DNA of 26,895 nucleotides from an uncultured Eubacteriales bacterium (GTDB lineage: Bacteria > Bacillota > Clostridia > Christensenellales > CAG-917): contig URIX01000019.1 of NCBI GenBank assembly GCA_900547975.1, forward strand, positions 1 through 26,895, given 5' to 3'. Below the pieces are notes generated by a model that did no database searches, was not told the DNA's origin, and saw nothing but the letters and a program-made list of their open reading frames with translations. Shown here in pieces: positions 8,723 to 16,023 of this stretch (positions within the stretch are counted from its first letter, which is position 1; every line of letters starts with the position of its first letter). The translations under genes were made by a program, and so were the position numbers.

Positions 8723-9732
8723 TGGCATTCCTTATTCAACAAACGTTAATGTTTGCAATTCCCCTTATGATAGTTGCTCTTGCAGGCGTTTTTGCAGAGC
8801 GTAGCGGTATTATCAACCTTGCATTGGAAGGCGTTATGATTATCGGCGCATTCGTCGGCGTTTTGTTCGTCAGAGAAATGCAAGTAGCGCGAGTATTTTC
8901 AATCGAAAACGCACAAACGTTGCTCGTATTGGCAATGTTGTTATCGGCGGCAGTAGGTGCGGTATTTTCGTTACTGCTGTCATTTGCGGCAGTAAACTTG
9001 AAAGCAGACCAAACGATTGGCGGTACGGCACTCAATATGTTAGCGCCGGCACTCGTTTTGTTCTTGATAAGAATCCTTGCCAACCAAAATACTCTCGATA
9101 TGGCAAGAGGCGACGCGGCAGAATGGTTTATGTTGTTCAAAAACGATTTCGGATTTGAAAAATCGCAAGAATTGAGCGTTATAGGGGAAGTCTTGTTTAA
9201 CAGAGTTTATATTTCTTCCTATATCTGCATTGGAATATTCATAATCCTGGCGGTGCTTTTGTATACGACAAAATTCGGTTTGCGCTTGCGTTCGTGCGGT
9301 GAAAATCCACAAGCGGCGGCATCGTTGGGCATCAACGTTTACGGCATGAGATATGCAGGTACGACGATTTCGGGCGCGCTTGCAGGTCTTGGCGGATTCG
9401 TTTATGCTTTGACAACTTCCAACTGTTCTTCAACGGGCGAAGTCGCCGGCTTTGGATTCTTGGCATTGGCAGTTATGATTTTCGGCAACTGGAAACCGCT
9501 GAATATCGCCGGTTCTGCGTTGCTGTTCGGCTTGTTTAAGTGTATCGGCGCGGCGTATGCTACGTTGGATATAAACGGCGACGGCGTGTATTGGCTTGCT
9601 CAAATAGGCGTAAGTTCTTATGTTTACAGAATGTTGCCGTACGTCGTAACGCTCATTGTTCTCGCGTTCACGTCGAAGAAGTCCAGAGCGCCTAAAGCGG
9701 AAGGTATCCCGTACGACAAGGGTATGAGATAA
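8722..9732 (+). CDS. Nucleoside ABC importer permease, second subunit
   Basis: Second membrane subunit (BPD_transp_2 type, YufQ/NupQ-like), which pairs with the first permease. The 336-residue product begins with a hydrophobic segment followed by GVFAERSGIINLALEG, the family hallmark. A later cytoplasmic loop carries the RLRSCGENPQAAASLGI motif that contacts the ATPase in relatives. It is highly hydrophobic, with about eight to ten membrane segments and a short basic C-terminus. Its ATG overlaps the preceding stop by one base, with an AAGGAGG SD. It is the last gene of the operon. Length is normal and nothing is missing. Confidence 0.93.
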   Translation: MAFLIQQTLMFAIPLMIVALAGVFAERSGIINLALEGVMIIGAFVGVLFVREMQVARVFSIENAQTLLVLAMLLSAAVGAVFSLLLSFAAVNLKADQTIGGTALNMLAPALVLFLIRILANQNTLDMARGDAAEWFMLFKNDFGFEKSQELSVIGEVLFNRVYISSYICIGIFIILAVLLYTTKFGLRLRSCGENPQAAASLGINVYGMRYAGTTISGALAGLGGFVYALTTSNCSSTGEVAGFGFLALAVMIFGNWKPLNIAGSALLFGLFKCIGAAYATLDINGDGVYWLAQIGVSSYVYRMLPYVVTLIVLAFTSKKSRAPKAEGIPYDKGMR

Positions 9733-9814
9733 CCCGAAGTTTTGCGACAGTGCAAGGCAATCGAGCACAAACGCAAAACGAAGGAAAAACACACCCGCAA
9801 AATAAAAAACTCGC

Positions 9815-9842
9815 AACGATAACATAAATTAGATTTATCGTT
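9815..9842. repeat. Small inverted repeat downstream of the importer operon
   Basis: AACGATAA (9815-9822) and TTATCGTT (9835-9842) are perfect complements around a 12-nt loop. It lies in the 219-bp gap between convergent genes, just before the shared terminator. It has no T-run of its own. Confidence 0.4.
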
Positions 9843-9850
9843 CAAGGCAA

Positions 9851-9890
9851 GAAAAAATCCCGTCGCAATGCGGCGGGATTCGTTTTGTCT
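9851..9890. terminator. Bidirectional terminator between importer operon and the unknown gene
   Basis: AATCCCGTCGC can pair with GCGGCGGGATT (about 9856-9880) with one mismatch. On the minus strand a run of T follows directly, and on the plus strand a T-rich CGTTTTGTCTTTT follows. It probably serves both the importer operon and the convergent gene at 9952. Confidence 0.75.
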
Positions 9891-9951
9891 TTTGTATATC
9901 CGTGATTTAACTTTCGCGTATCTAATTGTGTTTTCTTTTGTGCAAAAGCGA

Positions 9952-10605
9952 TTATTTAACCAAATCGATGAGAGCAAGTGCGCGCTTCAATGCGAGTTTG
10001 CTGTTGACCTTGAATTGGAAGGGAACTTCTTCGTACACTTTCTTGTGACCGGTGGAAGTGTGGGGAGTGCGACCGTCGTTAAATTCCTCCGCGTCGGGGT
10101 CGAGAGGAAGGTTTACGCGCAACGATGCGCCGATGATCGTGATCTTTGCCACGATGTCGCCTTCGCGTCTGTATGTATCGCATTGTTTGCTGATTCTGCT
10201 CTTGATCTTCGGCGTGCCTTTTGCCGTCGTGGTGAGCGCTTCTTTGAGAATCGCGTAACGCTCTTTGATTATGTCGTCCGCAAGCGCGTACTTCTCGGCA
10301 AAAGTGAGGCTCTTGCGCGCCGCTTTCTTTGCCAAAACCTTGTCATAATCGAACTTTTTGCCCAAAGACGAGTGAAGATCCGTTACGTCTTCTTCGGGGG
10401 TAGCGATTTGAGCGTGGCGTTCATCTGCTTTTGCGGGCAGAATCTGAGGCTTGTTCATTTCCTCAAAAGCCGTTGCGCAAGGCATAGCGACGTTCTTGTC
10501 GCAGAAAACGCAGTAATCGTATGCGCCACACATATCGCGGTGATTTGCTACGCTGTCATTCCATTTTTGCTCGTCAAGTTTTGCCTGCAATGCAATCTTA
10601 TCCAT
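9952..10605 (-). CDS. Conserved protein of unknown function with N-terminal Cys cluster
   Basis: I do not know the function. The 217-residue product starts with a charged helix, then Cys residues in MCGAYDYCVFC and a fourth in MPCA, a spacing that could bind a metal. Residues from about 98 (SLTFAEKYALADDIIKERY) to the end resemble a domain I recall from uncharacterised gut Firmicutes proteins: a stretch like KSRISKQCDTYRR, a hydrophobic IVAKITIIGASLRVNLPLDP strand pair, then a KVNSKLALKRALALIDL helix. This recall is unverified. No signal peptide or membrane segment is visible, so it is probably cytosolic. It is a single gene with its own promoter and terminator. The start at 10605 has only a weak SD (TAGGA). 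Confidence 0.8.
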   Translation of the reverse strand: MDKIALQAKLDEQKWNDSVANHRDMCGAYDYCVFCDKNVAMPCATAFEEMNKPQILPAKADERHAQIATPEEDVTDLHSSLGKKFDYDKVLAKKAARKSLTFAEKYALADDIIKERYAILKEALTTTAKGTPKIKSRISKQCDTYRREGDIVAKITIIGASLRVNLPLDPDAEEFNDGRTPHTSTGHKKVYEEVPFQFKVNSKLALKRALALIDLVK

Positions 10606-10629
10606 CGTGTCCTATGCTCCGTATATGTT

Positions 10630-10663
10630 ATTATCGTTGAAATCTACAAAGCGGTCAAACCGC
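10630..10663 (-). promoter_or_regulatory. Promoter with overlapping dyad upstream of the unknown gene
   Basis: On the minus strand TTGACC (10653-10658), 17-bp spacer, GATAAT (10630-10635). The -35 sits inside a perfect 5-bp dyad, GCGGT-N3-ACCGC (10651-10663), which could be an operator. Confidence 0.55.
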
Positions 10664-11061
10664 ATTCTCCAATCCAATCGACCATATTGTACACAAATAA
10701 ATCGCGTTTGGCAAACATTTTGGCATTCTATTGCGATATTTTTTTATCGCAATCTAAGTGCTATGCGGCAATTATCGCAAAATCGTGGTTCTATCGGCAG
10801 TAAAATTGCGTTTTCTGTTTTCTAACCATATATAATCATAGGATATAGTTATGGATAAGGATTTTGATTTTTTGCAAAATATTATCGATATTTGCACCTT
10901 TTCGAGTGTTTTTTTGTTGGTTGCTTGCACGTTGAGGCGATAATTTACATCTTTCCGACTTCATTTTTACAAACATATTGCCATATATGAATGAATTACA
11001 ATAAAGGAAATCAACCGCCGTGAAAGCGAAATGCGGAAGAAATATATGGCGTGTTTGGGCA
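10664..11061. other. Gene-free stretch with one clear inverted repeat
   Basis: No convincing gene is present in these roughly 400 bp. A perfect 8-bp inverted repeat, ATTGCGAT / ATCGCAAT, surrounds a T-rich loop at 10730-10753. A 30-codon reading frame at 10850-10942 has a poor SD and is not supported. The rest is AT-rich with no recognised RNA motif. Confidence 0.4.
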
Positions 11062-11096
11062 TAAAAAAATCAGTCACTCCCCGAAAGGAATGACTG
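11062..11096 (-). terminator. Terminator of tRNA-Arg
   Basis: On the minus strand CAGTCATTCC and GGGGAGTGACTG form a stem around a short TTTC loop, followed by an A and a run of seven T. It begins 6 bp after the tRNA CCA end. Confidence 0.85.
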
Positions 11097-11101
11097 AAAT
11101 A

Positions 11102-11180
11102 TGGCCTGCCTGAGACGATTCGAACGTCCGACAAACCCGGCTTAGGAGGCCGGTGCTCTATCCTGCTGAGCTACAGGCAG
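11102..11180 (-). tRNA. tRNA-Arg (anticodon CCT)
   Basis: A full cloverleaf can be drawn. The acceptor stem is CTGCCTG/CAGGCAG with discriminator G, and the CCA end is encoded. The D arm is GCTC/GAGC. The anticodon arm is CCGGC-CTCCTAA-GCCGG with anticodon CCT, which reads AGG. The T arm has the loop TTCGAAT. It is divergent from tRNA-Pro and has its own promoter and terminator. Confidence 0.96.
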
Positions 11181-11189
11181 ATATTGTAA

Positions 11190-11218
11190 ATTATAGCACG
11201 CTTTGCAAGTGTTGTAAA
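11190..11218 (-). promoter_or_regulatory. Promoter of tRNA-Arg (sigma-A)
   Basis: On the minus strand TTTACA (11213-11218), 17-bp spacer, TATAAT (11190-11195), ending 9 bp before the tRNA 5' end. Confidence 0.8.
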
Positions 11219-11280
11219 CATGTTGACAGGATAGAAAACGGCGAAGCAACAAGGATTTTTAGATATATTTTTCAATCCGC

Positions 11281-11309
11281 TTGTCAAAATCGAAAATATG
11301 GGTTACAAT
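11281..11309 (+). promoter_or_regulatory. Promoter of tRNA-Pro (sigma-A)
   Basis: TTGTCA (11281-11286), 17-bp spacer, TACAAT (11304-11309). It predicts a 5' leader of about 65 nt to be removed by RNase P. Confidence 0.65.
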
Positions 11310-11381
11310 ACCTATGCTACAAAAGAGAAATGTTTAATCGAGCGGTGGGCTGTTAGCAAAAAGCAAACATTTATTTTTTAT

Positions 11382-11458
11382 CGGGGTATGGCGCAGTTTG
11401 GTAGCGCGCTTGACTGGGGGTCAAGAGGCCATGGGTTCAAGTCCCGTTACTCCGACCA
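11382..11458 (+). tRNA. tRNA-Pro (anticodon GGG)
   Basis: The acceptor stem is CGGGGTA/TACTCCG with one G-T pair, discriminator A and encoded CCA. The D stem is GCGC/GCGC. The anticodon arm is CTTGA-CTGGGGG-TCAAG with anticodon GGG. The T arm has the loop TTCAAGT. A hairpin terminator follows 11 bp later. Confidence 0.96.
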
Positions 11459-11469
11459 CAAACTTCGCT

Positions 11470-11500
11470 GAGTGCATACAATGTATGCACTCGGTTTTTT
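11470..11500 (+). terminator. Terminator of tRNA-Pro
   Basis: A perfect 10-bp stem, GAGTGCATAC/GTATGCACTC, with a 3-nt loop, followed by GG and a run of T. The T-run leads straight into the tandem repeat array. Confidence 0.88.
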
Positions 11501-11981
11501 ATATCCGTTTAACTTGCGCTTGCGCAAACGTTGAAACGGATATAAAAAAACGAGCACGCGTTGCGTGCCGAAGTTTGTGCCGTGGAACGAGCGATAGCAA
11601 AGTACCACAAACAAAAAGCACAATGCTTGTGCCGAGTTTTTTGCATTGGTATGAGCGACAGCGAAATACCATAAACTATATCCGTTTAACTTGCGCTTGC
11701 GCAAACATTGAAACGGATATAAAAAAACGAGCACGCGTTGCGTGCCGAAGTTTGTGCCGTGGAACGAGCGATAGCAAAGTACCACAAACAAAAAGCACAA
11801 TGCTTGTGCCGAGTTTTTTGCATTGGTATGAGCGACAGCGAAATACCATAAACTATATCCGTTTAACTTGCGCTTGCGCAAACATTGAAACGGATATAAA
11901 AAAACGAGCACGCGTTGCGTGCCGAAGTTTGTGCCGTGGAACGAGCGATAGCGAAGTACCACAAACAAAAAGCACAATGCC
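11501..11981 (+). repeat. Tandem array of a 177-bp hairpin-rich repeat (2.7 copies)
   Basis: Copies start at 11501, 11678 and 11855, exactly 177 bp apart. They are near-identical (one-base changes seen at about 11530 and in the third copy), and the third is cut at about 11981. Each full unit holds several inverted repeats in order: a hairpin with ATATCCGTTT/AAACGGATAT arms and an inner TTGCGC/GCGCAA, then GCACGC/GCGTGC, GTTTGTG/CACAAAC, GCACAA/TTGTGC and TGGTAT/ATACCA. A sub-motif GAGCGAYAGCRAARTACC occurs twice per full unit. Because 177 is a multiple of three, long reading frames stay open on both strands; these overlap the tRNA and are not taken as genes. Confidence 0.93.
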
Positions 11982-12010
11982 TTAAGTAAATTGTAACTAA
12001 ATAGGCATAA

Positions 12011-12039
12011 TTGATTTTTTTCGCTATAAATGCTATAAT
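12011..12039 (+). promoter_or_regulatory. Promoter of the rhodanese/PP-loop gene (sigma-A)
   Basis: TTGATT (12011-12016), 17-bp spacer, TATAAT (12034-12039). The leader of about 140 nt contains a GTTGA/TCAAC hairpin and a possible 20-codon reading frame at 12108-12170. Confidence 0.7.
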
Positions 12040-12187
12040 TTCAATATCTACGGTTTGTATCGTGTTATGCGTTGATGTATTCAACATACGACATTCGGGG
12101 TGAAAAAGTGAATTATTATATGTTTCCAAATACAATGCGGATGGAAGATAATCCATTGAAGGTATCATAAAGGCATAAGTTGGTAAT

Positions 12188-13315
12188 ATGGAAATAACGG
12201 TTGAAGAATTTGAAAAACTGAATAAAGACGAGAGAATCGTGTTCGATATTCGTCCCGAAACGGATAGGGCGTACGGGTTTATTCCCGATTCGGTGAGCGT
12301 AAGCGAGGACGAACTCGGGGTGAATCCGCCGACGGATAAGGACAAAGCCGTAATTGTGTATTGCGCAAAGGGCATACTCAGCGTGGATATTGCCGAGCAG
12401 TTTTGCGAGCAAGGGCTGAGGGCGTACAGTTTGCAGGGCGGATATTCCGAGTATTTGCGCATTCAGATGCAAAAGCAAGTGGATGACGATTTTTGCAAGA
12501 AGGTTGAGCAGAGCATAACGGGCAAATTCAAAAAGGACATATTCGGCAAATTTTACAAGGCGATAAAAGAGTACCGACTAATTAAGGACGGCGACAGAAT
12601 CGCGGTGTGCATATCGGGCGGAAAAGACTCGATGCTTATGGCGAAACTCTTTCAGGAATACAAGCGGCACAGCGATTTGAATTTCGAGGTGAAGTATCTC
12701 GTTATGGACCCCGGGTACGCAAAGGCGAATCGAGAGATAATCGAGGAAAACGCGCGGCGACTCAACGTGCCGATAACGGTGTTCGAAACGGATATATTCG
12801 AGTCGGTATACAACGTCGATAAATCGCCTTGCTACTTGTGCGCGCGTATGAGAAGGGGGTATCTGTACAACTTCGCAAAGCAACTCGGTTGCAACAAAAT
12901 CGCGCTCGGACATCACTACGACGACGTGATAGAAACCATACTTATGGGAATGTTGCACGGCGCGCAGATACAGACGATGATGCCCAAACTTCACAGCACC
13001 AACTTCGAGGGAATGGAACTTATCCGTCCGTTGTACCTCATACGAGAGGACGACATAAAGGCGTGGCGGGATTACAACGGACTGCACTTTATACAATGCG
13101 CTTGCAAGTTTACCGACACTTGCACGTCTTGCAACAACGGGCAGAATCACTCGAAAAGACAGGAAACAAAACTGCTTATTCAAGAACTCAAAAAGTCTAA
13201 TCCCGACGTTGAAAAGTGCATATTCAGAAGCGTTGAAAACGTGCAACTCGACACGGTGATAGCCTACAAGAAAGACGGAATAAAGCATAGTTTTCTTGAC
13301 GAATACGACAAATAA
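12188..13315 (+). CDS. Rhodanese domain fused to TtcA-like PP-loop ATPase
   Basis: The 375-residue product joins two sulfur-handling domains. Residues 1 to about 95 form a rhodanese domain with likely persulfide-carrying Cys59 in VYCAKGILS. From about residue 120 there is a PP-loop ATPase with SGGKDS (143-148), then CYLC (215-218) followed by ARMRRGYLY, as in TtcA-type tRNA 2-thiocytidine synthases that carry an iron-sulfur cluster. A further Cys set lies at 304, 306, 312 and 315. A likely reading is a tRNA-thiolation enzyme with its own sulfur-relay domain; the target is inferred. The gene stands alone between its own promoter and a shared terminator. The SD before the ATG at 12188 is poor, so translation may be coupled to the small upstream frame. 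Confidence 0.88.
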   Translation: MEITVEEFEKLNKDERIVFDIRPETDRAYGFIPDSVSVSEDELGVNPPTDKDKAVIVYCAKGILSVDIAEQFCEQGLRAYSLQGGYSEYLRIQMQKQVDDDFCKKVEQSITGKFKKDIFGKFYKAIKEYRLIKDGDRIAVCISGGKDSMLMAKLFQEYKRHSDLNFEVKYLVMDPGYAKANREIIEENARRLNVPITVFETDIFESVYNVDKSPCYLCARMRRGYLYNFAKQLGCNKIALGHHYDDVIETILMGMLHGAQIQTMMPKLHSTNFEGMELIRPLYLIREDDIKAWRDYNGLHFIQCACKFTDTCTSCNNGQNHSKRQETKLLIQELKKSNPDVEKCIFRSVENVQLDTVIAYKKDGIKHSFLDEYDK

Positions 13316-13355
13316 CAAAATCAAAATTTTTGCATAACGCAAGGTTTAATAAAGC

Positions 13356-13382
13356 AAAACGCGCACTTAAAGTGCGCGTTTT
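13356..13382. terminator. Bidirectional terminator between convergent genes
   Basis: A perfect 13-bp dyad, AAAACGCGCACTT / AAGTGCGCGTTTT, has a single-base centre. T-runs at both ends let it serve the rhodanese/PP-loop gene on the plus strand and the DUF2804 gene on the minus strand. Confidence 0.88.
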
Positions 13383-13416
13383 GTCGTCTTGAAATAGTTT
13401 TGATTAGAGCGGCAAA

Positions 13417-14559
13417 TTACAGCAACAGCGTTTTGTCTTCGCCCATACCCATCATACCGTCGAGAACGTACTTTTTGCCGTCCTCGTCGCGCAGATAGCC
13501 TTCGAGTTCGCCGAAAGCGACGTAGTAGTCGATGTTGACCACGAGCGCGTGCATAATCATCGGGTTCATATTGTAAACCTTGAATTTGAGGTTTACCATA
13601 TCGTGTTCGTCCTTGATTATCCATTCGGAATGGTCGCAGAAGTCCTTGCTTTCGGGGCTTCTCGTGAATTTGACGGGCGGAAGTATGCTCGTTTCGCCTT
13701 CGAGCCAAAGGATATTCTCGTTATATTTTTCTTGGTCTATGGATTGATTGCGAGTGAGGTTGAAAGCGAGCCATTTTTCTTCGCCGTCAACGTTGCATTT
13801 GCCCATAGTGGTGACCCAGTCGTAGTGCGCGCGACGGGGATAGTAGCCTCTGTGGTCGTCGACGACTGCGGTGCTGTCTTCGTCTGTGAGCATCTCTTCG
13901 CCGTTGATGACAAGTCTGCCTTCTGCCTTGAAGAAGTCTTTTTGACTGTAAAGAGGACGGTTTTTGCCAAAGGGTATGCTTGCTACGCAAGGCTTGGAAA
14001 GGCGGGTGAGGGTGAAGTTATATTCGATTGTCGCTTCGCCGTAATTTTCCTTGATAGCCTTGACGATGGTCTTGTCTTTTTGAGTGACGGTTATGAGGCA
14101 TTTGCCCTTGTGATTGCCTTGAAGTTCACACTTGCCGTCTTGGAAGTTGTTGACGTACTTGACGTGCGACACGTCGGTTTTGCCTTCCGCGATTGCGCCG
14201 TTGATGAGGTTTGGCGCGATGACGGTGTCTTTGGATTTGAGGTTGGTGTCCCAGCAGTACACTTTCTTCGTGCGTTTATCGTAGAAGATGTTGAGCGTTT
14301 TGCCGAAGATACCCATATCGCAAACGACTGCGAGAAGCACGCCGTTTTTGAGGTGAACTTCGGTTGCTTCCCAAAGCGTGAGTTTGAGGCGGTTCATACA
14401 TTGAGGCGCGCGAGTGGGTTTTTTGAGTTTCACAAGGTCCATTTGCTCGAACTCTTTGTTAAACGTTCCGAATGCGCAAATACCTTTTTCGTCCACCATA
14501 CTTTTGGGGGTGGGGACGGCGCGTCTTTTTGGGTCGATATACTTTGAATATTGTCCCAT
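13417..14559 (-). CDS. DUF2804 domain protein
   Basis: The 380-residue product resembles DUF2804 proteins, which have no firmly known function; the assignment is from recall of the overall pattern. Visible features are an N-terminal GQYSKYIDPKRR, a mid-region SIPFGKNRPLYSQKDFFKAEG, a GYYPRRAHYDWVT segment and NLTRNQSIDQEKYNENILW. It has no signal peptide or clear membrane helix, so it is probably cytosolic and beta-rich. Three in-frame ATGs are close together; 14559 is chosen because AAGGAGAA lies at the right distance, while 14565 is too near it. A weak promoter, TTTGTG-17-TATATT, may lie just upstream. It shares a terminator with the convergent gene. Confidence 0.8.
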   Translation of the reverse strand: MGQYSKYIDPKRRAVPTPKSMVDEKGICAFGTFNKEFEQMDLVKLKKPTRAPQCMNRLKLTLWEATEVHLKNGVLLAVVCDMGIFGKTLNIFYDKRTKKVYCWDTNLKSKDTVIAPNLINGAIAEGKTDVSHVKYVNNFQDGKCELQGNHKGKCLITVTQKDKTIVKAIKENYGEATIEYNFTLTRLSKPCVASIPFGKNRPLYSQKDFFKAEGRLVINGEEMLTDEDSTAVVDDHRGYYPRRAHYDWVTTMGKCNVDGEEKWLAFNLTRNQSIDQEKYNENILWLEGETSILPPVKFTRSPESKDFCDHSEWIIKDEHDMVNLKFKVYNMNPMIMHALVVNIDYYVAFGELEGYLRDEDGKKYVLDGMMGMGEDKTLLL

Positions 14560-14683
14560 AATCATTCTCCTTATCAATATAATATATCAATGCGAAAGCA
14601 CAAATATTTCGCGGTGTTGCAAAAACACAGACTTTATTTTGTCGAAACGATGCAATAAACGCCGCGTTTTGCGATTTGTGCCG

Positions 14684-15904
14684 TTATTTTGCTTGCTCGT
14701 CGATTTTCTCGACGAAGTTGCAAAGGATTGCAAAAGTGTTTGCAAGACATTCTTTGTCAACGTCTTCTGCAACGTCGAGTCTTGTGTGATAATAGCGCGG
14801 AAGATTGAAGTTCATTGCCGTCACGCACACGCTCTTGAAGCCGCCTTCTGTGTATGCCGCCGCGTCCGTTGCGCCCAAAGCGACGCTTCCTTTCTTGCAA
14901 GGTATGCCTTCTTCTTTGCACGCTTCGAGCCATATTTCGGTGGCTTCGGGGTCGCACTTGACAAGCCCGTTCATATCCTTGTGATTGACGAGCATATGGT
15001 CTTGCTCGCGCAAAGTGTCGAGGCAAAGTATGGTCGTGGGGCAGTCCTTAAAATCGTTCTTATGTTCTTTGACCCACGCTTTTGCGCCGCGCAATCCCGC
15101 TTCTTCGCCGCCTGCGCAAATGCAACCGACTTCGGTGTTTTCAAACTCTACGCCGTTGTCTTTGAGTGCTTTGAGAAAACTTATGCCCATAGCGCAACCC
15201 GTGAGGTTGTCAGTCGCGCCGTCCGCGATAACGCGAGGATTGAAAAGGACGTACATCAAAATCCAGAAAGGAATGAAAACGCCGCTTACGCCGAGAGCGA
15301 TGAGCAGATTCGTGTCGGTAACGCGCGTGAACATACCGCTTATCACGCACGCCGCGATTGCCACGCCCGTGAAGTAGAGTATGCCGATTATCGAAATGAG
15401 GAAGTGCGCGATGAACGCTTTTCCGCCGAGATAGTAGTTGAGAGTCCATTCGTACGCCGCGTCCGCGTGTCCGCTGATGAGAACTCTGCGCTTGACTTCG
15501 CCGGTCGGCTTTTTTAGTGCCGTCATATTGAGAGATTCGCGCTTGGGGAAAAGTTTGTCCACGACTTTGCGGTAAAGCACGAATTCCAAAATCATAATTT
15601 CCATACCCACCGCAATGAAAATGAGCGAGAGCATAGGCATAAAGAACGCCGCCACGAACGCGCCGAGAATGAGGGTGACGGTGATGTAAATCCAACCCAT
15701 AAACGCGAGCGTATGCACGTCGTATTTTTGAGTGGTTACGCTGTCGGCGTAAGGCGCGACTTCTTGCGCCATATAGTTTATCGCGTCTTTTTCGCCCTTG
15801 CTTCCGCAATCGCGTTTGCCGAAAGAAGAGGTGACGTGCGAGATGAAGTCAAACATATAGTTTGCGCTTTGTTGCTTGTTTTGTTTGAGTTTTTCGAGTT
15901 TCAT
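14684..15904 (-). CDS. Membrane-embedded M28-family metallopeptidase
   Basis: A zinc aminopeptidase-type protein of 406 residues. Candidate metal and catalytic residues follow M28 order: His146 in SGHADAA, Asp232 in GATDNLTG, Glu267-Glu268 in GGEEAG, Asp296 and His373 in YYHTRLD. Unusually it has about four hydrophobic segments: two at about 66-110 before the first ligand, and two at about 164-188 and 199-221 between His146 and Asp232. The catalytic domain is thus interrupted by a membrane hairpin. No cleavable signal peptide is seen. If the N-terminus is cytoplasmic, the even number of segments puts the active site inside. The start at 15904 has an AAGGGAA SD and its own promoter. Substrate unknown. 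Confidence 0.88.
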   Translation of the reverse strand: MKLEKLKQNKQQSANYMFDFISHVTSSFGKRDCGSKGEKDAINYMAQEVAPYADSVTTQKYDVHTLAFMGWIYITVTLILGAFVAAFFMPMLSLIFIAVGMEIMILEFVLYRKVVDKLFPKRESLNMTALKKPTGEVKRRVLISGHADAAYEWTLNYYLGGKAFIAHFLISIIGILYFTGVAIAACVISGMFTRVTDTNLLIALGVSGVFIPFWILMYVLFNPRVIADGATDNLTGCAMGISFLKALKDNGVEFENTEVGCICAGGEEAGLRGAKAWVKEHKNDFKDCPTTILCLDTLREQDHMLVNHKDMNGLVKCDPEATEIWLEACKEEGIPCKKGSVALGATDAAAYTEGGFKSVCVTAMNFNLPRYYHTRLDVAEDVDKECLANTFAILCNFVEKIDEQAK

Positions 15905-15947
15905 AAATTCCCTTATATCGTGCGCTTTTGTGCGCCTTTATAATTTA

Positions 15948-15976
15948 ATTATAAGCATATTATTGTTGAAAATCAA
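15948..15976 (-). promoter_or_regulatory. Promoter of the M28 peptidase gene (sigma-A)
   Basis: On the minus strand TTGATT (15971-15976), 17-bp spacer, TATAAT (15948-15953). It lies just after the lysR stop, so the peptidase need not depend on lysR transcription. Confidence 0.72.
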
Positions 15977-16023
15977 TATACAAATGTATGATTATCGACA
16001 GGATTTTTGCCGATCGAGGAGCA

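Noticed and set aside
10850..10942. 30-codon frame in the gap before tRNA-Arg
   Set aside because: Weak SD, very short and hydrophobic with no conserved feature that I can recognise.
11501..11981. CRISPR array
   Set aside because: Units of 177 bp are contiguous, near-identical and have no variable spacers; no cas genes are nearby.
11398..11985. Repeated 59-residue protein across the tandem array
   Set aside because: It starts inside tRNA-Pro and stays open only because the 177-bp period is a multiple of three; the hairpins and opposite-strand open frame argue for non-coding repeats.
13549..14547. 332-codon frame antisense to the DUF2804 gene
   Set aside because: No SD, no recognisable domain, and fully covered by the real gene.
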